Below, one piece after another: positions 1 through 5,782 of a DNA stretch of 9,222 nt. The stretch is taken from NCBI GenBank assembly GCA_015492115.1, contig WGFS01000047.1, positions 1 through 9,222 on the forward strand, read 5' to 3'. Under the pieces are notes generated by a model. The model was not told where the DNA came from. It made no database searches and worked only from the letters and a program-made list of their open reading frames with translations. A program made the translations under genes and the position numbers. The DNA is from Aquificaceae bacterium. GTDB taxonomy: Bacteria; Aquificota; Aquificia; Aquificales; Aquificaceae. The stretch's first letter is position 1, and every line of letters begins with the position of its first letter.

Positions 1-342
1 CTGCTGATCGCAGGAGCTCTGCTTATGGGGGCTGGTAAGCTCATGGACTACATAAGCCTTAAAAGTGCTCAGAGTATAGCTCACATCCCCGCGAAGGTGA
101 TCGGTGGACAGGATATCCAGCGTAGTATAAAAACCGGCGGTAGGGTAATTGTGAGCGTCCCCATGCTGAACATGAGAGAGGCACCTGATCGCAACGCACC
201 AGTGGTTTACGTCCTGAGGGGGGGCGATGAGCTGAGAGTCCTGGAGAAAGGTCCCGAGACATGGCTCAAGGTTCTCTTTTCAAACGGAGACATAGAGGTG
301 GAGGGCTGGGTGAACGGGAAGTATGTTAGGGAGTTACGCTAA
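1..342 (+). CDS. Membrane-anchored bacterial SH3-domain protein, 5' end outside the window
   Basis: The reading frame is open from base 1 to the TAA at 340-342 (113 codons visible) and probably starts upstream of the window. The first visible residues, LLIAGALLMGAG, are hydrophobic and look like the end of a membrane segment or signal anchor, which would be lost if the in-frame ATG at 25 were the start; no ribosome binding site precedes that ATG. Roughly the last 65 residues resemble a bacterial SH3 domain (SH3_3/SH3b type): a strand, the hallmark LNMREAPDRNAPVVYVL (compare the usual L-N-V-R-x-x-P), a turn, then W-L-K-V and a final G-W-V-N strand pair. Such domains often bind cell-wall peptides or proteins in the periplasm, but the partner here is unknown. 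Its 3' end overlaps the convergent prepilin gene by 17 bases. Nothing ties it to the pilus beyond proximity. Confidence 0.75.
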   Translation: MLIAGALLMGAGKLMDYISLKSAQSIAHIPAKVIGGQDIQRSIKTGGRVIVSVPMLNMREAPDRNAPVVYVLRGGDELRVLEKGPETWLKVLFSNGDIEVEGWVNGKYVRELR

Positions 343-2302
343 AGGTGTAAGTAAAGGAGTTATTCAAAGTATCAATAAGGGAGAAGGTGAAGTTGTAGTT
401 CTGCCCCTGAGTTAATGGTTGTTTGAACCTTATCTCTATAGCGAGCCTCTGGTTTGTACCTACATTTATTTGGTCAGGAGGTTTATTATCTGCGGAGAAA
501 GGCTTGTCGTTTATAGGCAGTGAACAACCTTGTTTTCCACACGCGGGGTCATTTTTGGCCTTGTAAACAGTAGTATCCTGTACTGTCCAAGTTCCACTGT
601 TTATAGGGTATTCTATACTGTAAGAAAGCTTATCAAGGTTGGGACAGCTAGGAGAACACGAAAGAGAAAACTTTACAAAGGTATATCCTGGACAGCCAAC
701 TCCACACAACAAACTAACGTACAAATTCTTTCTATCATTGTGAAAGTCACCGGCAGGATAGGTTTGACCCGAAGTCCCATTATTCCCGGTAGTCGGCGGA
801 TTGCCTGTAGTGTCAAGAATTAAGTTGGTAGGAGTGGGGGTAGATATGTCCACAGCATATACACCTGTTACAGTCTGGTAGGTTGGGGCACAACTATCTT
901 CGTAGGCTATATAAAAAGGACATATTCCTGGGCTTGTAGGCGTTCCAGAGATAGTAGCCCCAGTATTGGAACAGCTTAGCGTTAGTCCACGACAACTTGT
1001 AGGTGTACACACCGTATTATTTATAGGAGGTTGTCCACCTGAAACGGATATACTCTGAGAAAATGAGCTTCCAACAGTTGCATTGAAGGTCGTGCTGGAT
1101 GGACTGAGGTACATTGGAGAACAACTACTACCACCGCCTCCTCCGCCACAGTCCGGGTCTCTGACAGTTATTGAGAAGCCTTTGGTGTATGTATTTGAAC
1201 AGGAGGAGGCTGTTACGGAGAAGTTCTCCACTCCCTCAGAACATCCCGAATCGGTGGGAGGTGTTCCGGAAAGAGCTCCCGTGCTCGTATTTAGGGTCAG
1301 CCATGTGGGCAGACCGTTCCCGGAGAAGGTATAGTTTCCATCCCCGCCCACAGCGTATATGTTCGCGCTGTAAGCTGTCCCCTCGTAGGCGTCTGGGAGG
1401 GTGTTGGTAACTATCTCTACAGGCTTCGCATTGACCGGTATGGTGAAGCTCTGGGATACAGACTGACCTGTGCTGTCTGTTACTGTAGCGGTGAAGTTTA
1501 TCTGTGTAGAGCACCCGCTTACCTCTCCTGTTGTTGTGGAGGTGTTCGTGTTTACGGTTCCGCTTATGGTTCCGTCGGAGGCAAGAGAGAGTCCACCACC
1601 CACTGTCCCGCTCCATGTGTACGGTGGTCTCCCCCCTTTAGCTCTGAGCGTGTACGTATAGGCACTATCCTCTATAGCTACCGGCAATGTGGTGGGGCTC
1701 GTTACTGTGAGAGACTCACACCCCTGAGCTGTTTGAAGCTCATTCAGAGAAACCCACTTGACTATGTCGTCGTAAGGTTCAGTCCTGTTAATATCGCCAG
1801 TGTAGTTATCAACGTTTACCCCGTACTCATAGACCTTTACCGTGGTTGCGGAGTTCACTCCCTGGGTTCCTGCGGTCTGGTTATTGTAGTTCCCATCCCC
1901 GCTGATGATTATAAAGGCAACATTGTTTATTGTCTGGGTTGGGGAGGAGCAGGCGGTATCTGGACATACCTTGACAGTGATGTTGGTAGAGTTCAAACCG
2001 CAAAATCCATAGGGTGAAGACGTGGTCAGGTTTTGATCGTACACGTAAGCGAGATCCTTGCCATAAGAGTCCTTCAATGTCCTTACCGCCGAGCTCAGCT
2101 CTGTGTTGGTTGGGAGCCTTCCCGATGAAGTCGCATACCCGATTATCCCCTCCACCGCCGCGTTCACTATCTCCCTGCTCTCGTTGTACTTGACCCTCTT
2201 TATGAGAACTCCTATTATCCCAGCTCCTATACCTAAGAGTATTCCCAGTATTATCAGGACTATGGCGAGCTCAATGAGCGTAAGTCCCTTCTCCCTCTGC
2301 AT
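326..2302 (-). CDS. Large type IV prepilin-like protein with immunoglobulin-like repeats (probable minor or adhesive pilin)
   Basis: This 658-residue protein opens with a class III (type IV prepilin) signal: MQREKG, then LTLIELAIVLIILG. Cleavage is expected after Gly6 and Glu5 of the mature chain is present; mature residue 1 is Leu rather than Phe or Met. The hydrophobic helix (about 7-35) leads to a pilin-type stalk and a globular part to about 195. Three He_PIG-like Ig repeats follow (about 199-292, 293-382, 395-488), each with a G-G-x-x-P/N-Y/I turn and an S-G-T-x-x or L-S-G-T-P-P end. A DCGGGGGGSSC linker (385-394) lies between repeats two and three. The last 170 residues are unassigned and beta-rich. 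There are 20 cysteines. At four times usual pilin size it is probably a tip or minor subunit exposing an adhesive domain; this is inferred from architecture. Its ATG is 1 base after the TPR gene stop, so it is the last gene of the cluster. The final third is distinctly lower in GC than the rest. Confidence 0.85.
   Translation of the reverse strand: MQREKGLTLIELAIVLIILGILLGIGAGIIGVLIKRVKYNESREIVNAAVEGIIGYATSSGRLPTNTELSSAVRTLKDSYGKDLAYVYDQNLTTSSPYGFCGLNSTNITVKVCPDTACSSPTQTINNVAFIIISGDGNYNNQTAGTQGVNSATTVKVYEYGVNVDNYTGDINRTEPYDDIVKWVSLNELQTAQGCESLTVTSPTTLPVAIEDSAYTYTLRAKGGRPPYTWSGTVGGGLSLASDGTISGTVNTNTSTTTGEVSGCSTQINFTATVTDSTGQSVSQSFTIPVNAKPVEIVTNTLPDAYEGTAYSANIYAVGGDGNYTFSGNGLPTWLTLNTSTGALSGTPPTDSGCSEGVENFSVTASSCSNTYTKGFSITVRDPDCGGGGGGSSCSPMYLSPSSTTFNATVGSSFSQSISVSGGQPPINNTVCTPTSCRGLTLSCSNTGATISGTPTSPGICPFYIAYEDSCAPTYQTVTGVYAVDISTPTPTNLILDTTGNPPTTGNNGTSGQTYPAGDFHNDRKNLYVSLLCGVGCPGYTFVKFSLSCSPSCPNLDKLSYSIEYPINSGTWTVQDTTVYKAKNDPACGKQGCSLPINDKPFSADNKPPDQINVGTNQRLAIEIRFKQPLTQGQNYNFTFSLIDTLNNSFTYTFSVTP
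839..1708 (-). repeat. Three degenerate Ig-like (He_PIG-type) repeats within the large prepilin
   Basis: Protein-level repeats, not DNA repeats. Repeat 1 (residues about 199-292, bases 1427-1708) has LPVAIEDSAYTYTL, GGRPPYTW, GTISGTV and a closing TVTDSTGQSVSQSFTI. Repeat 2 (293-382, bases 1157-1426) has LPDAYEGTAYSANI, GGDGNYTF, GALSGTPP and a closing strand. Repeat 3 (395-488, bases 839-1120) has FNATVGSSFSQSISVSGGQP, GATISGTP and a closing strand. The pattern 'x-G-x-x-Y/F ... G-G ... G-x-x-S-G-T-P' is that of the putative Ig domains in bacterial surface adhesins. Boundaries are approximate to about ten residues. Confidence 0.7.
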
Positions 2303-2303
2303 C

Positions 2304-3308
2304 TCAAAAACCCATAAATTTAAGATACCTCAGGCGCTGTTCTACTATACGTTTTAAATTCGGTTCAAGCTCTCTGGAGTTGAGACTGTTATACACGCTG
2401 TAAGCGTCCTTATACATACCAAGGGCTTCCAGAATACGTGCGTAGTTGTAAGCGAACAGGGCATTTCCCGGGTTCTTCCTGTAAGCTTTACGGAACTCCT
2501 TCAGAGCCTTACCTCTGTCACCGAGCTTCTCGTATAGGTAGCCCCTCGCAAGGTGTATGTATCCTTCTCTATCAAAGTGTAAGAACTTCTCCGAGACCTC
2601 AAGAGCTTTACCGTTGTGCCCAGCGCGCGAGAGTTCAACGAGGTATGTATATACAAACCTCTCCCTCGGAAATCTCCTGAGCAGTTCCTCAGCCTCTTCA
2701 AACCTGCCGAGCCTTGCATAAATCACGAGGAGGTTGTTCACAACGCTGTCGTTAGCTTTTATTCTCAGGGACCTCTCATAAAGGCGAGCGCTCTTTAGAA
2801 GATCTCCCTCTCTGAAGCTCCTGTCAGCCATGTAGAGCAGGGTGTTGAGGTTCATGTCAGAACGCTTCACAGTTTTTTTCTTAACATTTACAGGCTTTAT
2901 ATCCTTGATCACCTTCCTGAGCACCTCTCCACTTTTAAGGTTTGACCTCCTCGGTTTCTTTACCTTCTCTTCCCCTTTGGCCTTCCTCTCCTGCACTTCT
3001 TCGGGAATGGGCTCAACAGGTCTGGTCTTCGGGACGGGGGTTTCCTGTTTTACAGCCACCCGCTCTACAGGTGTTGATACCGTTTTTACCCTCCTGTGCT
3101 CGGTGGGTTCTGGGACAGGACTACCCAGTATCAGCTGGGTGATAAAGTATGCCAGCAGTGAACTGACAGCGACCAGAGGTAGAAGAAGAAAGAGGGCTTT
3201 TTTATTTATCTGCCTGCCTCTGCCCTTCCCCTTTGCTATGAGAGGGTGAACTGAGGTCTTCCTGTTTCCTCCTTTGAACTTTCTGAGAAGGTCTATAAGG
3301 AGGCTCAT
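2304..3308 (-). CDS. Inner-membrane-anchored TPR protein, MshN-like
   Basis: This 334-residue protein has a short basic cytoplasmic N-terminus (about 1-37), one membrane segment (about 38-60, ALFLLLPLVAVSSLLAYFI), a Pro/Lys/Glu-rich linker (about 63-150) and a C-terminal array of four to five tetratricopeptide-type helix pairs (about 152-320). TPR-like signatures include SARLYERSLRIKANDSVVNN, YARLGRFEEAEELL and the most canonical one, GYLYEKLGDRGKALKEFRKAYRKNP. The layout (anchor, disordered spacer, periplasmic TPRs) matches MshN of the MSHA pilus, whose gene also lies downstream of the secretin; it also resembles PilF/PilW-type pilotins in fold but not in anchoring. The likely job is periplasmic scaffolding between platform and secretin; no partner can be read from the sequence. 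The ATG is 1 base after the secretin stop, which implies translational coupling. Confidence 0.75.
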   Translation of the reverse strand: MSLLIDLLRKFKGGNRKTSVHPLIAKGKGRGRQINKKALFLLLPLVAVSSLLAYFITQLILGSPVPEPTEHRRVKTVSTPVERVAVKQETPVPKTRPVEPIPEEVQERKAKGEEKVKKPRRSNLKSGEVLRKVIKDIKPVNVKKKTVKRSDMNLNTLLYMADRSFREGDLLKSARLYERSLRIKANDSVVNNLLVIYARLGRFEEAEELLRRFPRERFVYTYLVELSRAGHNGKALEVSEKFLHFDREGYIHLARGYLYEKLGDRGKALKEFRKAYRKNPGNALFAYNYARILEALGMYKDAYSVYNSLNSRELEPNLKRIVEQRLRYLKFMGF

Positions 3309-3309
3309 G

Positions 3310-4866
3310 TTAGAGTCCTATGTTATCAATTATCCGGGGTCTGAGGAAAATTATTAACTCCCTCTTTTCCTTTACAGTCCGCTTGCTCTTGAAGAGGTAC
3401 CCGAGGACAGGTATATCTCCCAGACCGGGCACCTTCTTTTCCTGAACGCTCTTGACGTCCCCTATCAGCCCTCCAATGACCACGAGCTCTCCATCCCTTA
3501 CCCTGACGATGGTTCCCGTCTCCTTCACATTCAGTATGGGAGCTTCGGCTATGACCTGTCCGTTGTTCTCAAGGGTCTTTGTCCCCTCAAGTCTGGTCGC
3601 AACCGGGATTATGTTCATGACTATCTCACCGTTCTCGTCTATGTGGGGTGTAACTCCGAGGAGGACTCCCTCAAGGACGTTCGTTTTAACTATGTTCTCC
3701 TGAAGCTGGGTCGTGGTGGTGCCAGTTATGGTTACAGCCTGCCTCTCAAAGAAGGGCGTGACTATCCCCGTAGCTATGAGGGCGGTCTGTCCGTTGGAGA
3801 CCATTATCCTCGGGTTTGAGAGGGTATATACCTTTCCGTAGGTCGCAAGGGCGTTTATGAGGGTCGTGAAGTCTGAGGAGACCACGTTTAAGTTGAAGTA
3901 ACCTCCCGTAGGTATGGAAAGGGTCTGAGAGAGGGTAACGTTCGCACCCGTGCCGAAGACATCCCTGAATAGGGCGCTCCAATCCACACCGTACTGAAAC
4001 ACGTCCGAGAGTGCGATCTCAACTATCTTTGCCTCTATGAGAACCTGCCTGCCTATCTTCTTGATGAACTGTTTTAAGAACTTCTCTATCTCTTCAACGT
4101 TCTTCCTCCTGTCGGTAACTATCAGCGTCCCTGTGAACTTGTTGAGAACATACTTCCCTCTTTTTGAGAGAAGCTCCTTAACGTTTTCCTCAAGCTGTTT
4201 GTAGAGGTCGTTTGCTTCCTCAGGGTTCTTGTAGTCAAGAACGAAGTTCCCTCTGAGCCCTGTACCCCCTATACCTCCTGCAACTCCAGCAGTAGCTCCA
4301 AAGGTTCCCACCGTACCAACCGTACCTGCGGTGAGGGCGCCACCCAGCACATCCCCACCGAGGGAGCTGTTAAAGCTCGTGGTTGTATGTATGTAAGGGA
4401 TCTTGAAGGTCTTCGTCATGAACTCCTTTACGTATAGGACGTTTCCTCTGACCTCGTAGTAAAGCCCTGTCATGTCCATGATGATATCAAGGGCTTCTCT
4501 CATTGGAACTCTGTTGAATGTGGCGGTTATCTTCTGACTCGTGTCAACCTCTGGAGAAATTATGAGGTTCAGTCCCGCACCGTCAGCTATAGCGTAGAGA
4601 ACCTTCGTTAGGGGGGCGGATACAGCGGACATCGTGAAGGTCTTTCCCTCAAAGGGGTCTATCTCCTTATAGGTTGAGGGAAGTATAGGTGGAGGGGTTT
4701 TTGGCGGAGGTAAGGGTAATCTTGCGACCCTCTTAACTTCTTTTTCCTTCCGCTCTATCTCCCTTGAGACTTTCTTAACTGGGTCTTGAGCCACCTGTTC
4801 TTTCTGAGCGCAGGAGAACGTAAGGAACAGAACGCTAAGTAAAATTACTCCGATATTCTTAACCAT
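3310..4866 (-). CDS. Outer-membrane secretin of a type IV pilus/type II secretion system (MshL/PilQ/GspD family)
   Basis: This 518-residue protein should form the outer-membrane ring through which the pilus or substrate exits. The N-terminal hydrophobic stretch ends in LTFSC (Cys19), a non-canonical lipobox, so a lipoprotein is plausible. Then come a charged region, a Pro-rich linker (51-63), and an STN/N0 domain (about 74-148, FTMSAVSAPLTKVLYAIADG and the ITATFNRVPMREALDIIM element). A Gly/Ala/Thr-rich insertion follows (about 168-205), then an N1/secretin_N-like domain (about 212-270) and the secretin core (about 271-515). The core includes GKVYTLSNPRIMVSNGQTA and the family signature VPGLGDIPVLGYLF at 479-492. 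With one N1-like domain it is shorter than typical GspD and closest in layout to MshL. The start is fixed by an in-frame TAG two codons upstream; AGGAG abuts the ATG, and the gene overlaps its upstream neighbour by 22 bases, so translation is probably coupled. Confidence 0.93.
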   Translation of the reverse strand: MVKNIGVILLSVLFLTFSCAQKEQVAQDPVKKVSREIERKEKEVKRVARLPLPPPKTPPPILPSTYKEIDPFEGKTFTMSAVSAPLTKVLYAIADGAGLNLIISPEVDTSQKITATFNRVPMREALDIIMDMTGLYYEVRGNVLYVKEFMTKTFKIPYIHTTTSFNSSLGGDVLGGALTAGTVGTVGTFGATAGVAGGIGGTGLRGNFVLDYKNPEEANDLYKQLEENVKELLSKRGKYVLNKFTGTLIVTDRRKNVEEIEKFLKQFIKKIGRQVLIEAKIVEIALSDVFQYGVDWSALFRDVFGTGANVTLSQTLSIPTGGYFNLNVVSSDFTTLINALATYGKVYTLSNPRIMVSNGQTALIATGIVTPFFERQAVTITGTTTTQLQENIVKTNVLEGVLLGVTPHIDENGEIVMNIIPVATRLEGTKTLENNGQVIAEAPILNVKETGTIVRVRDGELVVIGGLIGDVKSVQEKKVPGLGDIPVLGYLFKSKRTVKEKRELIIFLRPRIIDNIGL

Positions 4867-5291
4867 CTCCTACCCCACCTACCTGAAAGGAGCACTCCTT
4901 CTCTCGTGATTCTAACCACCTTCTCCTTAGATGGGAGGAAATCTCCTTCCCTTACCAGCATACCGTTGATTATCGCATAGCTCTTTCTATTTCCCAGGTA
5001 TGTAAAGCTGAGTATGTAGGAGGGGGGTCGCTCGGGAGTCTTCTCCGCCGTCTTCGGAACTTCCTCCGCTTTCCTCTTCCTTATATCTATGTACGAGAGC
5101 ACGTTTACAACCTCCGGGTTGAACTCAACCTTCCTAAGCTCAAAATCGGGAAGTCTTGCGAATTCTTTACCTGACTCTGGGGTAATACTCCTTCCGATCT
5201 GAAGAGCAAGGAGGTCAGCAAGGTAGTAACCGACCACCAGAGCCAGGGGCACGGGCAGAGCTATCATGAGCTTGTACACGGTGAGCTTCAT
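4845..5291 (-). CDS. Bitopic periplasmic connector protein, PilP/GspC/MshK-like
   Basis: This 148-residue protein has an N-terminal membrane anchor (about 7-31) and a charged, Pro-containing linker (about 60-90). A C-terminal small beta domain (about 91-146) carries YILSFTYLGNRKSYAIINGM, then LVREGDF, VVRITREGVLL and a final W-x-R-R-W-L-R-I strand. The sequence 'A-x-I-N-G-x-x-V-x-x-G-D ... V-x-x-I-x-x-x-G-V-x-L' is the pattern of the HR/PilP-type domain found in GspC, GspB, PilP and MshK, which in better-studied systems contacts the N0 domain of the secretin. That role is inferred here from pattern and position: it is immediately upstream of, and overlaps by 22 bases, the secretin gene. It overlaps the preceding gene by ATGA. 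Family assignment among PilP, GspC, GspB and MshK cannot be settled by eye. Confidence 0.72.
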   Translation of the reverse strand: MKLTVYKLMIALPVPLALVVGYYLADLLALQIGRSITPESGKEFARLPDFELRKVEFNPEVVNVLSYIDIRKRKAEEVPKTAEKTPERPPSYILSFTYLGNRKSYAIINGMLVREGDFLPSKEKVVRITREGVLLSGRWGRRWLRISE

Positions 5292-5782
5292 CTCTCAACC
5301 TCTAAGAAGGGTTGTTTCAGGCTAACCTCCATCTCAACAGCGGGCTCGGGTTGGGTAACTATCATCACACCCTTGATCTCAACTATGGGCGAGCTGTAGG
5401 TCGTAAGTTCCTTCAGTCTGCTGGCTATCTCACGACCGCTCTTGGGTTCAAAGCTGAGCTTCAGATCCACAACCCAGGCACTTCCTTCCTTCCTAACGTC
5501 CCTCATAACGCTCATCCTGTAGTTCCCCTTCAGTTTGTCCAGAAAGTTGAAGAGTACCTCCAGAGCTTCCCTCTCCGAAAGGGGCTTTATACCCTCACGC
5601 CTTATCCTGCTCCTCAGCTCCTCTATCTGAGCCTTCCTCCTGCTGAGTTCAGCCTTCAACCTCATGAGCTCTCTCTCCCTCCTCTCAAGGCTGGTCTTTG
5701 TTTCCTCAAGCGCACCGTAAAGGAAAAGGGATGTGGACATGGCGACGAGTAAGACTATGTAAAGCACATACCTTGCGCTCAT
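5288..5782 (-). CDS. Inner-membrane assembly platform protein, PilO/GspM/MshJ-like
   Basis: This 164-residue protein has one N-terminal membrane segment (about 5-23), a strongly charged coiled coil (about 26-64, with heptad-like LERRERELMRLKAELSRRK), and a periplasmic alpha/beta domain (about 68-160) of ferredoxin-like pattern: helix EALEVLFNFLDKL, strand WVVDLKLSFE, helix GREIASRLKELT, then strands ending in VEMEVSLKQPF. This is the architecture of PilO, GspM and MshJ. Those proteins pair with PilN or GspL in the inner-membrane ring that links the cytoplasmic motor to the secretin. Position agrees: it follows the GspL-like gene with a 4-base ATGA overlap and precedes the PilP-like gene with another ATGA overlap, and GGAGAGGAAG lies just upstream of its ATG inside the previous gene. 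Primary sequence in this family is poorly conserved, so the call rests on architecture and order. Confidence 0.78.
   Translation of the reverse strand: MSARYVLYIVLLVAMSTSLFLYGALEETKTSLERRERELMRLKAELSRRKAQIEELRSRIRREGIKPLSEREALEVLFNFLDKLKGNYRMSVMRDVRKEGSAWVVDLKLSFEPKSGREIASRLKELTTYSSPIVEIKGVMIVTQPEPAVEMEVSLKQPFLEVER

Noticed and set aside
300..380. Possible bidirectional terminator between the SH3 and prepilin genes.
   Set aside because: No GC-rich inverted repeat followed by a T run is visible on either strand, and the genes overlap.
1130..1147. The glycine-codon run as a phase-variable simple repeat.
   Set aside because: The six glycine codons are mixed (GGC, GGA, GGT), so there is no perfect repeat unit for slippage; it reads as a flexible protein linker.
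1236..1616. A 126-codon minus-strand frame inside the large prepilin gene.
   Set aside because: It is an out-of-frame shadow of the Ig-repeat region with Arg/His-rich low-information sequence and no signal or domain.
326..2302. About sixteen N-x-S/T sequons in the large prepilin, suggesting N-glycosylation.
   Set aside because: The protein is so rich in Asn, Ser and Thr that many sequons are expected by chance, and the only ligase in the window is of the O-linked/O-antigen type, with no PglB/STT3 signature.
2842..3249. A 135-codon plus-strand open frame opposite the TPR gene, with hydrophobic stretches.
   Set aside because: Its Phe/Leu/Ser-rich content is the expected antisense image of the Lys/Glu-rich linker and membrane segment of the TPR protein; it has no ribosome binding site or recognisable motif.
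5312..5752. A 146-codon plus-strand open frame opposite the PilO-like gene.
   Set aside because: It is wholly antisense to a well-supported gene with proper overlaps at both ends, has no membrane segment or domain pattern, and fits a chance open frame.
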